14,744 nt of DNA. Source: Larix sibirica (lineage: Eukaryota; Streptophyta; Pinopsida; Pinales; Pinaceae). Both the position numbers and the translations under genes were made by a program. The notes below the pieces were generated by a model. The model was given only the letters and a program-made list of their open reading frames with translations, did not search any database and was not told where the DNA came from. Position 1 is the stretch's first letter. Every line of letters starts with the position of its first letter. The DNA lies in the NCBI GenBank assembly GCA_004151065.3, contig NWUY0300009884.1, positions 41,976 to 56,719 of the forward strand. The letters are read 5' to 3'. This document shows, piece after piece, positions 1-9,859 of this stretch.

Positions 1-1535
1 AGGCAAATTAACCTAACTTATGAAGTTATACAAACTATGTTTTTATGAATCTCCATACCCTTATTATAAATATTATTATGCAGAGGTAGGACCCACTCAT
101 GTGGTTATCACAAGTGTGCCCCACACCTACGTCATAACCTAGGTATGTCCCCTAAGACTGATGCAAGTATGCAAACAGAGAAGTGTTACAATAAGTCAGC
201 TCCCTGTCATAACTTATGTGGGCCTAGTTCTAATTCAATTTAATATTTTACTTATGCAAGTGATCCCTTATATTTGCTAGAGGGTCGTTACACTTTCCCA
301 AGAAAAAATAAGCTCCTAGTCCTACCATTCAGAGAAATTCCATTCCAAAACCACTACGGGAGAGTGTAAATTCGAAACTACAGTTTAAATGTTTTGAATT
401 ATATTTTTTGCGACAACTTGGATATTATTCACCCTTCTTACAATCCTACCAAGTCCAATATTTCCTAAATCTACTTTGTAATTAGAATTTGAGAAAGCTT
501 GCAGGATAATATATTTCTTTTAGCGGTTGTTACAAGTCCCACAGTGACATAACAGCTTCTGCTGAGATAAAGGCTTCAACCTGAAGGGACATAGATAGTG
601 CCAGGTGACTTTGTCATCGGAGAATGCCAAAGGAAATACGTCTTTCAAATGTAAGTGGTAAGCACTAAATTTTACACCAAAATGTAGGCATTTACTCAGC
701 TTGGCATATTGAAGACATACCATTCTCTGGAAACCGAATATCTTCCCATTAAACTGCATATCGGCTACATCTAAAGTTCAGAAATGGTTCTCCAAAGAAT
801 TAGGCTAATTTAGATCAAACGTGAAACTGAAAACTTGAACAACCCGACGCTAGTGCAGGTAGGGCATGCCTTCTATTAAGACATGAAGAGGTTAGATTTA
901 TGTGTTCTCATGTTCGCAGGAGTGCTTATAAAAGTGCACATGCAACCACTTAGAACCATTGTTGTAGATAATCTGGAAATTTCTAAGGTGACAAGGAATA
1001 TGAGAGCTGGATAGAGGAATTTATCTTTTAAGCGACTAGTACATATTCTCGAAACCAGGCCAGAGTATGGGCACCAAATAAATATGAGCCCTAAAAATAA
1101 ATATCTAACTAGTGCACTAAAAGAAAGGTCCCTAGCCCTCTACTTCCTGGACCAACAATACCATGGCCAGTAAATGATTACCAGATTTCAATACTGATTA
1201 TGGCCTTCTTTTCAAGACAGCAATATCTAGAGATATTAATATGGATATCTATTATTACTGTGTCATGCACACTTCAGAATCAACGTCCTCTAAATAGAGC
1301 TCTAGTGTGCGATTCATAAAAAACGATTACTAATGAATAAAGAAATACAGCATCCATGATTATTATCATGGTGAACATATCATATTTGAAAGTAGTTTAT
1401 TCAATTTGCCCGTTTCCAATAAAAGCAAACAGAGAGCCTGTCTTAGCCTGGCTGGGAACTCTCATTGTTTTAATATATTCAATGCATTGGCTTCTCACGG
1501 TCCAGCATCCTTAATGACCAATCTCAACAAAATCA
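1..1535. other. 3' flank with no recognised gene
   Basis: AT-rich sequence downstream of the SHH2-like gene. Open frames are short and match no family I know. Two small minus-strand stretches (771-721 and 580-530) have splice-like edges, but are too short to support a gene. No long repeat was seen. Confidence 0.5.
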
Positions 1536-1541
1536 TTTATT
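1536..1541 (-). terminator. Possible poly(A) signal of the SHH2-like gene
   Basis: AATAAA reads on the minus strand about 300 bases after the stop codon, a plausible 3' UTR length. Another copy lies at 1401-1396. The hexamer is common by chance in AT-rich DNA, so transcript ends are needed to confirm it. Confidence 0.3.
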
Positions 1542-1841
1542 TAGAAAAGAGATGTTTCCTTTTAAACGGAAATACTTACAATATGCTTGACTGCCTAAAA
1601 TGTAAGTATTATAAGTCAAATTCAACATACAAATATTAATGTTGAACTAATGCATATGGCACGCAGGCTAAGCAAAATATGAATCATCACTAATTACACC
1701 AGAAAAAATATAAAGCAAGACAAATTGCAAAAATGATTGTTGCAGAAGGACAGCTTCCGAAACTTACTATTACAATGCAATTTGTCTATAAGATTTGAAC
1801 TTGTGTTTCTCAGTAACATAAGTGACCCTAAGTTGTTTTTC

Positions 1842-2258
1842 TCAGTCTTGAACTTTACTTTTTGCTGTCGTATCAACCATGCTATTTGAAGCTTTATCCA
1901 TATCAATAAATGCGGGAGCAACAATTTTCTGGCTAGTATTAATTTTTGTGGCGAAAAGATTTGTTTGAGACTCAGCAGATAGACCTTCTTGTTCCTGCAA
2001 AACTGAAGTCTTGGGAGCAGTTAAAGACTGAACATTCTCTTCTACAACCTGACTAGTATTCTTTGATATTTCTGGTGAGAGATGTAATTCTTCCTGAGTT
2101 GCTGCTCCAAAATGACATATGGGAGCTGCAGGGGCATCTTTTATTTGCTGAGATCCATGATCCAGCTCAATTGATGATAATTCTTTGGAAACATGGATTA
2201 GTTGTAACCGGTAATCTGTCTCTGGCCGGCGACAAATTTTCGACAATGGTACTATTTC
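1842..2258 (-). CDS. SHH2: SHH2-like last exon: end of SAWADEE domain and C-terminal tail
   Basis: This exon has 138 codons plus TGA; the acceptor is AACTGCAG and it joins QSE to EIVPL. The first ~22 residues ([19 protein letters not shown] and following) close the SAWADEE domain. IVPLSK has Ser where Arg is usual. The remaining ~115 residues are polar and Ser/Thr/Gln/Glu-rich, with no recognised domain; such tails vary widely in the family. The open frame continues upstream of the acceptor to 2342, but that part is intron. Confidence 0.92.
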   Translation of the reverse strand, partial: EIVPLSKICRRPETDYRLQLIHVSKELSSIELDHGSQQIKDAPAAPICHFGAATQEELHLSPEISKNTSQVVEENVQSLTAPKTSVLQEQEGLSAESQTNLFATKINTSQKIVAPAFIDMDKASNSMVDTTAKSKVQD

Positions 2259-3205
2259 CTGCAGTTTGAAAGTACAGATTGGAACGCTGTAATTCACATT
2301 TGAAAAAAATACCAAATCTGCATATCCTCTAATACCCATCACCAGGGAGAAACTCCAAACAGATACATTGGGGGAAAAAGTACATTTCTTGTTTCAACAC
2401 TAATAAGAAAGACACATCTTGAGGGCACAGTGACCTTGGCATCTGCAAGTAACCTTGGCATCTGCAAGTAATTGAAAATAATCCTACTTCCAAAAAGTGC
2501 ATGAAAAATATACCTCAGACTGGTCGTGGTCATAGCGAACCAAGAACCTACACCTACAACCCCTTGCATCATGTCGCCTTCTTTGGGCATCCAAAACATG
2601 GGCATCAAAGTACAATGCTTGCTCTTTACCTTCCTGGAAGAATTCAAGAAACTATCAGGGAATATAAGCACAAGTAAACGTTTGGAAAGATCTTATAATG
2701 AAGTAGACAATGTAATTGCACATAGACAATTCCAAGGCAAAACAATATGAAGATTTTTGAAGTGGCACCTGGAAACAAAGTATGAGATCTCCTGAAAGCA
2801 CTGCTACACATTCAGAAGCTTCACAAGGAAGTGAACGCTGTCTCACACAATTTTTCACATTGACCCATTCATCTTCCTCTGCTCCAAATCCAGCAAACCT
2901 TACTCGAACTTCCTGGAAATAGGAAAAGTTGCTGAATTTTCGGACACAAAAGAAATTGAAGAATAATAAAAGATTTTAAAATAATCTCAACTGCTCGGGA
3001 TAAATCTTCCAGACAGACAAACTTACAGCAGAAACTGACAAAGGCATGAGCTCTGCAAGCTATTCCAAAAAGTACAAAAACAAGCTAAATATCCATAATT
3101 TACTTAGTAGGCACCTAATTATTGAAAAAATTCCATCAGTTGAATCTACTTACCGGATCACCTGATTCAAACATTCTATGGGTGACAAATGAAGCAACAT
3201 CATAC
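1842..3205 (-). CDS. SHH2: SAWADEE homeodomain homolog (SHH2-like), 3' part, four exons
   Basis: Coding exons run 3205-3154, 2912-2769, 2633-2514 and 2258-1842, separated by introns of 241, 135 and 255 bases. Each intron has GT-AG ends and the reading frame is kept throughout. The joined product carries hallmark stretches of the plant SAWADEE domain: [59 protein letters not shown] and [11 protein letters not shown]. In Arabidopsis the relative SHH1/DTF1 reads H3K9 methylation together with unmethylated H3K4 through this domain and brings RNA polymerase IV to RNA-directed DNA methylation targets. The sequence resembles the SHH2 branch more than SHH1. About 244 residues are visible. The homeodomain half, the first residues of the SAWADEE domain and the start codon are missing. 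No internal stop or frameshift is seen, so the gene is probably functional. The family call is strong; the SHH2 subtype is from memory of the family. Confidence 0.93.
2433..2470. repeat. 19-bp perfect tandem duplication in the last intron
   Basis: The unit ACCTTGGCATCTGCAAGTA occurs twice in a row, inside the 255-base intron between the last two coding exons. It leaves both splice sites intact. The perfect identity suggests a recent slippage event, so copy number may vary between individuals. Confidence 0.9.
2514..2633 (-). CDS. SHH2: SHH2-like exon: SAWADEE zinc-binding part
   Basis: This exon has 120 bases, 40 codons, phase 0 at both ends, acceptor TTCTTCCAG and donor GAG|GTATAT. It encodes [17 protein letters not shown], then [17 protein letters not shown], then DHDQSE. 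His of RRHD and both Cys of GCRC are the likely remaining zinc ligands, by family analogy. The usual HDVRGC reads HDARGC here, a mild change at a non-ligand position. Confidence 0.95.
2769..2912 (-). CDS. SHH2: SHH2-like exon: SAWADEE core
   Basis: This exon has 144 bases, 48 codons, phase 0 at both ends, acceptor TTTCCAG and donor CAG|GTGCCA. It encodes [20 protein letters not shown], then [19 protein letters not shown], then SGDLILCFQ. It is the most conserved part of the family and fixes the identification. The Cys in LCFQ is a candidate zinc ligand, because the SHH1 SAWADEE domain binds one zinc through Cys and His residues. Confidence 0.95.
3154..3205 (-). CDS. SHH2: SHH2-like exon: start of SAWADEE domain
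   Basis: This 52-base exon has one base completing a split codon, then 17 codons reading [17 protein letters not shown]. The acceptor is TTTTGCTGACATAG and the donor is CCG|GTAAGT. In family members the residue before YDV is Trp, so the previous exon should end in TG (phase 2). The following junction is phase 0 and joins GDP to EVRVRF, as in homologs. Confidence 0.93.
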
Positions 3206-3921
3206 CTATGTCAGCAAAACAAAACCAGTTTCAGATAAAAGCATAGGCACAAGGCAGAGAGAACAAACCGATTCATCGTCTACTCCTATAGAAAGCAGTA
3301 AGCGCAGCTTCACAGAAACAACAGCATATGGCATTCAGAAATACTCCCAAATTGCTACTTTACTGGCAATAACAAAAATTTGGACCTTGGAAAATGAGTC
3401 GTCAGCAGCAAAAAAGAGTTAATTAGAATATTAAGTTTACACTGTGCAAAGCCTTGACAAGTAAAAAATGAGTTTCAGCAATGAACTCAAAAAATAAGCA
3501 AAATAACCAGGGAAATAGATCAAGTAAAAGAGAAACTGTAGCTTTATTCATGATATAGGAACATCCCTGGTCTAGTGAGTGATCCTGCACAAATCAAAAA
3601 GGGTTGCTTTCGCAGTAGAGGTAAGATTGTTTTGTAGTGTTTTGAACCTGTGTTTTCATGTCCTTTTGGAAGAAGGGTATTTTTCCCTTGAGAACAGTGA
3701 AAAGGATGTGTGGAATCTTCTAATGAGGCAAAAAGCGTGTGCGGGGTGCCAAATGAGGATTCCAGAACAAATTTCGGAATTTGATTTGAGTTCAAACTCA
3801 GCCCTCCATGAGTATTTCTAGGAAACCAGGTCAAACAAGTAAAATCAGTGGAATTTGTGTCAGAGGGAACTTAGCAGATCAGCTATGTTACGGCATGAAC
3901 TAACAGGTGTAGTTAAGCCCC
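3206..3921. other. Probable intron sequence upstream of the first recognised SHH2-like exon
   Basis: It begins with the acceptor of the 3154-3205 exon, so at least its first part should be intron of that gene. A stretch around 3545-3830 is open on both strands and less AT-rich, but neither translation is recognisable. No other exon of the gene was found here. The stretch ends at two N bases. Confidence 0.55.
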
Positions 3922-3923
3922 NN

Positions 3924-3960
3924 ATTATAAAACATTTACTATGAATTATAAAACATTTAC
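3924..3960. repeat. 21-bp-period direct repeat next to an assembly ambiguity
   Basis: ATTATAAAACATTTAC occurs at 3924-3939 and again at 3945-3960, directly after NN at 3922-3923. The ambiguity may mark an unresolved copy number of this repeat. A short (CT)n run follows at about 3983-3992. Confidence 0.85.
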
Positions 3961-4047
3961 AATGTTATATTATGAATTATTACTCTCTCTCTTTATCTAT
4001 CGCGGCTTGGAAAGAATCTTTGAGGTTCAACGCTCCGAAGGATTGGG

Positions 4048-4122
4048 TGAATCTTATCGGGCCCTACGAATGCCTCCAATCTCTCGGGATGAATCTTATC
4101 GGGCCCTTGCGAATTCCTCTCA
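4048..4122. repeat. 42-bp-period imperfect direct repeat
   Basis: TGAATCTTATCGGGCCCT is perfect at 4048-4065 and 4090-4107, and both copies continue with a diverged CGAAT-CCTC segment. On the minus strand this makes GPDKIHP occur twice in one open frame (4304-3993). That frame resembles no family I know and is best read as a by-product of the repeat. Confidence 0.8.
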
Positions 4123-4324
4123 ACTGTCGTGGCTAGCATGCTGGCTACTAGGCTAGCACGCAGCAGCTCGAATGTCGTTGGGTGCTCGCAACTCAGGAGT
4201 GTCTTCACCGTCGAAGGAGTGTGTGTTAACCCATCCGCCGAAAAGATGAAAAAACCCTGCCGGAAAAATGAAAACCTGAGCCAAATACGTGAAATCCCCA
4301 CCAAATGACGTTAATTTTTAAGAG

Positions 4325-4481
4325 ATTCGGCGAACCTAATGGCCGAACCGGCTCTCCTTCAGGTTCGACATGAGGTTCGGCTATCGGGTTCGCCAAACCT
4401 AAACGAATTTTTCAAATTTTTTTAGGTTCGCCGAATTCCGAAGCCGAATTCCGAACCTGGAAGTTCAGGTTCGGCGAACCC
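4325..4481. repeat. Cluster of GGTTCGGCGAACC-type motifs with a 15-bp inverted repeat
   Basis: ATTCGGCGAACCTAA at 4325-4339 is the exact reverse complement of 4422-4436. Further partial copies (GGTTCGG, GGTTCGCC, CCGAACC) fill the space in both orientations. The last copy, 4468-4480, is an odd palindrome GGTTCG-G-CGAACC. The cluster is CpG-rich within AT-rich surroundings. Dense subterminal motifs of this kind occur in some plant DNA transposons, but no terminal repeats or target duplication were identified. Confidence 0.75.
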
Positions 4482-4499
4482 TGTGACATGGCCTTCAAC

Positions 4500-6475
4500 C
4501 TATCTATCTAGCTCACCCTTAGCCTATGCAGAATTGATGAGTACCCTTCCTACATATGCCAAATACTTCAATAAACCTACAAAGTTAAAGCTGATAAATC
4601 AATGGAGTAACACTACCCTTCTTATGGACTAGAAAAACAAAATCTTAAAACGTCAAAATGAACAAGTTATTTCAAAGATTAAGTCACCAATAGAACCCAA
4701 GAGAAGAAATCCTTCATACTTCAAAAATGCTCCATAAAAGATATGGCAATTAGGCTCCAAAAGAGAGAGAGCTCTCAAAATCCAACCATGAGAAGTGAAT
4801 GAGAAAGCCAAACCTTATATAGGTTGTAGCTCAAACTCATTTTACAATAAAATATAAATAAAAACCTAGATCTCGCCTAGGGTGAAGTAAACAATGAATA
4901 AAACTCCACTAACCCTAACCAACTCTTAACAAAATCCATATATAAGGGCAGTCAAAGCCACAAGTGCCCCATTTCACTTTAATATCTCTCACCTTTCTCA
5001 ACAAACTCCCCAAGAGTACATAAGAGGTTAGGTCCACCCTTGGAAATAACAAAAACACTAACCCATCTCCAAAGCCCTTTTTGCCCAAAACTGCTCAATT
5101 TAGCAACCACATAAGCACATGAATAAAGAGGTGCCTCCAATGAACTCCAAGTCTCGTCCTATAAGAATGTGCCCATAAAGAAGATGCCCACAAGTTAGAA
5201 AAAGACATGGACAAATCTTAGGTCTACGATGCGACCAACTCCAAACTCCTAGGACCAACCAAAAGTCTCCATAACCACCCAAAGTAAGATTAAATATTCC
5301 TCTCATGCTGGCCCACAGATCCCATCTCACTTGTCATTTACAACAAAACAAAACCATAAACTATGGCACCAAGTAGCTCCATGTCATGTTGAGATGACAA
5401 TAAAGTAAGATACATGTCATGTGTAGGTCGAAGGTGAAAAAAGCTAGGCAAATCATGGCCCTACCATGGCTGGGCGCCTCACCAAAGATCACTTCAAACA
5501 GCAGATCGATCCAAGGAAGGTACGTTGTCCACATAATTCTTCTGAAATCTGGCATCTGCCACAGGACAACGCCCTTTCTGGTTTAATTCTCCGATTGTAT
5601 GACACTCCTTACAGTGTGGCTACAGGAATATGCTCAAATAATTTTGATATCTACCCTTTACAGTCTTAAAAATTGTTGTTCACTGCAAACGTATGCCCAA
5701 AAATCGGAACAATGGGGCTTCACTGTCTACAGTTGTGCAAAAACACCACAGTTTTCTTCCAAGTCTGGGTATTGGTGAGTGTTGTCGCACAGACTAGGAG
5801 CCCTTGGATTATGTTACCCACTAAGTTGTACTTAGTTGGACTTGCAGTTGAGCTGCCCAAATGTGAACAAGTTATTTGTTCATTATCAATGTTAAGAAGT
5901 CCATGTAGGCCTTTCTGGCCCAATTTTCTTTTTTACGCATGTTCATACCTCACGGGGAATTGTAATAAATGATATAGCATGATGAACCTTTGTAAAAGGT
6001 TTGACTTGCTTAGGACTTAGTCATCAATATATTACTCCAGAGTGTTTTTTCCTTGATAAGTATATATCGTTTTTTAATGACTTATAATTTTCGAGTTTTT
6101 NTATAGGCTGGATAATGGCCTATGGTTGGGTGGAACGTTGCTCTCACATAGCCAGTTGCTTGGACAACTTCAATTAAACATAAGTGTTTACTATCTATTT
6201 ATGATAAAATTGCGTATTATGGATGACTTTTAATTATACTAAATTAAATGAGATGACCCAGTTTGAATGGTCCAATTGATTTGTTAAAATTGAATGATTG
6301 CAAACAACATAAGATGAATTTATCTCTATGCATGATTGATTGTTATGCATGTGTTCAATATGTTGATATATGCATGTTGTGTGTGCACAATAGAGTTTAA
6401 TTCCATTGTGTTTGTTATCATACACTTGCACACGCATTTAGATTTAAATGAAACTAATAATACGGTCTTAGTCGA
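4500..6475. other. Intergenic or intronic stretch with no recognised gene
   Basis: Two opposed TATA-like boxes lie at 4815-4821 (minus, TATATAA) and 4939-4947 (plus, TATATAAGG). Open frames at 5330-5100, 5555-5361 (minus) and 5673-5972 (plus) show no family motif I recognise. I searched by eye for retroelement polymerase signatures and the initiator-Met tRNA primer-binding site and found none. One N lies at 6102. Confidence 0.45.
4815..4821 (-). promoter_or_regulatory. TATA-like box, minus strand
   Basis: The minus strand reads ACCTATATAAGG, followed by a pyrimidine-rich leader with a (CT)n run at about 4770-4764. This is the layout of a plant core promoter or of an LTR promoter. No coding frame of known type follows. 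Confidence 0.25.
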
Positions 6476-6479
6476 GAAT

Positions 6480-6620
6480 TGTAGCATCCCGCATATAGAT
6501 CATGTTCCCTCCGCTGGTCGGTTCAGTGGGAGGGGACGTGACATGAGGTGGCTAGCCTCACTAGGCCTATAAATAGGTGAGGTCTCCATGGTTCTAAAGG
6601 GGGAACTTTGAGAGTAAGTA
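6480..6620 (+). promoter_or_regulatory. LTR-like segment with a TATA box
   Basis: TGTAGCATCCC at 6480 resembles the TGTA-type start of many plant LTRs. It is followed 88 bases later by CCTATAAATAGG (TATA box 6568-6575), enclosed by the inverted pair CCTCAC/GTGAGG. The segment is clearly more GC-rich than its flanks. No second copy exists in the window, and no CA end or target duplication could be fixed, so it would be a solo or truncated LTR at best. Confidence 0.3.
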
Positions 6621-7990
6621 AATGGTGTCGAAATTTTGCTAGAATTGGGAGATGAACTAATATGGATAAGGAATCTAGATTATTTTTAGTGGATGAAAAA
6701 ATATACACTAATTAATATATTCTAGGAATGAACTAGTTATGAACCCACATAGCTCACGGGTCTTGGAAAGAAGTTTTGCTTGAGTATGGTAGGGAGGAAA
6801 CTGGTTGGCACAATATGAGTTGGCCTTGGCAAGGAGATACTGGATGGAATTTTTTTGGAACAGCTAGGATGACATTGGTCAATTATAATGGTCAGATACT
6901 AAGCATCTTCTTAAGAAATATATTTTGTGTTTTGGCTACTTGGGTTAATTTAATAATTTATGTATATATTTTTGTGCATGAATCTAATGTTACTAACATA
7001 GGTGATGAGAATTTTGTTGTGTAATCTAATTCCATCTATAAAGAGGAGTGTGGATCTCAGAATTCCAATGGAGAAATTGCCGGTAATATCAAATAAATGT
7101 AGAGGCAAGTTTGTTGTAGCATGCCCAAATAGAAGAAAGAAGCCTTGGAAGTAAGTGCCACCATAGAAGTGAGGTCAATTTGGTAAATTTTGATGTTTAA
7201 TTTAATTAATTAATTATTCATTTATCATTACAAGAAATTTGATAGTTTAATTTTTTTTAAAGATTCATAAGATATTTGCCAAGCGTTGGTAAAAATCTGT
7301 GAATAGAAAATGTGAAACGTGGCTTTCATTGTAAAAAAAATGGCAAAAGAATTTAGGAAATCTTAATTGCTGAAATAATTGTGAATTAAGAAATATTCGT
7401 GTAGAAAACTATTGTTTCTAGGATTATGTCAAATTTGGTTATGATTTAATCTTGTATAATTATAACTTGGGGTTGGTGTGCCAAGTGTTTGTGGAAACAT
7501 TTGAATGAATGCCATTATATTTATGTGACTTATAAATCTCAAGTTTAGTTATGCACGAGGAAATACATTTATGGTTGTAGATGAATTTTACTTGTCATAT
7601 GTTTGTCTAAATATTTGAATGAACAAGAGTATGGTTATAGATTTAGTAACACTTTAGTTTAACATTTGGTGAATGAATTGGATTGGAGAAGGCATGATTA
7701 AAATGCCTCTAGGCCAGAGATTAAATCTTGATTGAATGATGATAATTGATGATTTTAGGTTTCCATGTGTTTGAAAAAATATGCAAATGAATTTCTATGC
7801 ATTGTTGATTTGGATATTTTAGAAAAATGCCTCTACATGAATTCACTATTCCGAATTGGACAAAGGTTTAAAGGTTTAAAGGTTGCTAATGGAGGATGTG
7901 GGTTGAATGCCTTGACCATGAGTTCAATTAGGATATGCATTTGACGTTTGACAGTGAATAATCATTAGTCATTATCTATCATTATCTATG
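6621..7990. other. AT-rich stretch with no recognised gene
   Basis: An open frame at 6776-7024 (+) has no recognisable motif. Short slippage repeats are present: an AAAGGTTT unit at about 7862-7883 and CATTATCTAT twice at about 7970-7989. Nothing else is supported. Confidence 0.45.
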
Positions 7991-8247
7991 AATACATGTC
8001 ATGAGTGTTAGTATAAGTATTATACCCAGAAGGATAGTGGTTTGGGCATAGGTAGCAAGTGTTTGACGAAATACTTATACCAAAAAAAGAAGGTATATAG
8101 AAGACTATCATGGCAATATGAATACATGTCATGAGTGTTAGTATAAGTATTATACCCAAAAGGATAGTGGTTTGGGCATAGGTAGCAAGTGTTTGACGAA
8201 ACACTTATACCAAAAAAAGGTATATAGAAGACTCTCACGGCAATATG
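7991..8247. repeat. 130-bp tandem duplication (two copies)
   Basis: Copy one is 7991-8120 and copy two 8121-8247. They differ by about four substitutions and a 3-base deletion. Each unit carries GTATAAGTATTATAC (8011-8025), and the start of this motif pairs with AATACTTATAC 48 bases later (8011-8021 with 8070-8080), giving an 11-bp stem. The second copy has one mismatch in the stem. The open frames here are products of the duplication. Confidence 0.95.
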
Positions 8248-9040
8248 AATCCGTACATAAGTATTAAGTATTGAATGTTTGGGTTCCCAAGTTAAACTTA
8301 TCTCTTTAGATTGGCATGATTAGTGTTGTCAAAAATTCCTCACTCAAGAGATTGAGTTATTCTTGCTTGTCAAGTTTTATGGTAATATTTGAGTCCACAT
8401 AAGGACTAGTTTGTAGTAATACTTGGATCAAACTAGGGAGCTTGGTTTGGAAAGTCTATTGAGTTGTTATGGAACTCTAGTTAATCTCATGAATGCGCAT
8501 ATGATAAGTATTGATTGACATTGTTTCTATGTGGATGAGTAGGTTAAGAGTATGAACCTCAAGAACCTAATTGTCTATTTTCCCTTACGTTAATTTATGG
8601 TATGAAATCAATGGAATGTTATAGAGTTGTTTTAATAAACCAAGTTTAATGTCTACAATTATACTTAAGCCAATATGAACATGATTACTCTAAAAGTGGA
8701 TGTCAAAAAGGGATTTAGTAAAAAAAAGCATACTATATATATATGATAGATATTTACATTATTGCTTCTTCTTCAATCAAGTTGCTAGTTGAATCTTGGT
8801 TTAGCAATCGCAGTGATAAGGGGCACTAAATGTTGGCTTTTCATTTCTAATGTGCTACTTGAGGCAATGCATTTTTTCTCTCCCACATTGAATTCACAAT
8901 TACAAGGAAAAAAATTCATTTACCAACAGTTTGGGTTTGGCTCTAATGTTTTAGACTTGCACAATTGTTATGGAAGAAATCCTCGAGGAATCAAAAGGAA
9001 TATGAGAGAGGATGATCTCTTGCTTTGATATATCTCCTAT
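8248..9040. other. AT-rich stretch with no recognised gene
   Basis: It holds a short (TA)n run at about 8734-8744 and an open frame at 8789-9028 (+) of no recognisable type. No repeat or RNA gene was seen. Confidence 0.4.
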
Positions 9041-9045
9041 GAGGG

Positions 9046-9116
9046 TCATTAAATTAATTATATTAATTAATGATCTAGAGTCTAATGGAGGGGGATCTCT
9101 ACTAATTCTCCCCCTC
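9046..9116. repeat. AT palindrome followed by a purine-rich hairpin
   Basis: 9046-9073 (TCATTAA ... TTAATGA) is a near-palindrome. 9088-9095 GAGGGGGA pairs exactly with 9109-9116 TCCCCCTC across a 13-base loop. On the minus strand the second arm reads GAGGGGGAGAATTAG, similar to the polypurine tract before the 3' LTR of Copia elements. The palindromes are visible; the Copia reading is only an inference. Confidence 0.5.
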
Positions 9117-9439
9117 AGTTTCCTTTCTTTCTAATATGCTCTCACCAAGTCACCTTTCTTGGTGTTATGCACGTCTTTTATTAGGTTGATTACCCAATTG
9201 AATTTCCCCTTCCTCTCATTTCCTTCTTTCATAGAGTATGCAAACTAATTGCCTAAGATAAACCTAATCATGTTGATGTTTATAGACAAAGCTTAGGGCC
9301 TCTTGGCTTAGACATTGGATTGGACCTACATCTCCCTTTTTCAAACATTGGGTTAAGTTGCTCTTTAGTTTTTTCCTATTTTAGAGGGTGTTCAAACCTC
9401 TTCTTACGATCCTTCACAGAGGGATTACATTCTTGGGAA

Positions 9440-9690
9440 ATGTTTCATTTAGCAAGATATGCATGTAATCCAAATATTGCAGATGCAACCAATCATCCAA
9501 CTTGAACTGTAGGGCCTATGGAAGACCATTTTTTCAAATCGACCTTAACACATGCTCTGGTAAATGCAAAGGTACCAAATTTTATCTTCGATCTATCCAA
9601 GTATGTTGGAATTGTTCCCAATACCCTCAAGTGAGTCATAGTCCCAAATATTTAGGAGGAGGAAGGGGAGGCGAGGAAATTTCCTCCTCC
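9440..9690 (-). pseudogene. Broken DUF4283 / zinc-knuckle retroelement gene fragment
   Basis: Three minus-strand frames, read in order, give a DUF4283-type protein. First is FPRLPFLLLNIWDYDSLEG then IGN (about 9679-9614), matching the family's VWVRL-LPL-FWD-SL-IGN region. Next is TYLDRSKIKFGTFAFTRAC then VKVDLKK (9606-9529), matching ARICVE-DL-K. Last is GLP-stop-ALQFK then LDDWLHLQYLDYMHI (9527 to about 9465), matching the W-Q-LDYE-IP segment before the zinc knuckle. There is a frameshift near 9613-9607, one in the A-run near 9529, and TAG at 9518-9516 where Glu or Lys is usual. The zinc knuckle is degraded. Such proteins are found in plant retroelements, where they are thought to bind nucleic acid. 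Weaker traces may run to about 9850. This is a dead copy. Confidence 0.75.
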
Positions 9691-9859
9691 ATATCAAAGT
9701 CTAAAGACCACATGTTTAGATATCGACAACATGAAACCCATAGGTTGTGCATCATTCATGATAGCATAATCCTATTATTCCTTAGTCCAAATTCTAAAGC
9801 AAGCATGTCCTTACACAAATCATGTTTGATCAATGCTTTCATATGGGATACCCATTATT

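Noticed and set aside
351-362. CACTACGGGAG, resembling the CACTA terminal motif of a DNA transposon.
   Set aside because: No matching inverted end was found elsewhere in the window, and no target duplication.
530-771. Two tiny minus-strand exon-like pieces (771-721 and 580-530) joined across a 140-base GT-AG interval and ending in VEAFISAEAVMSLWDL plus a stop.
   Set aside because: Only about 33 codons in all, no recognisable family, and the SHH2-like gene already ends at 1842. Splice-like edges are common by chance.
3544-3834. A stretch open on both strands (96 and 80 codons), one ending in SEFDLSSNSALHEYF.
   Set aside because: Neither translation resembles a family I know. The length is within chance, and it probably lies in an intron.
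3993-4304. Minus-strand open frame of 103 codons containing GPDKIHP twice.
   Set aside because: The repeated peptide comes from the 42-bp DNA repeat. The rest is unrecognised, and GC-richer DNA gives longer chance frames.
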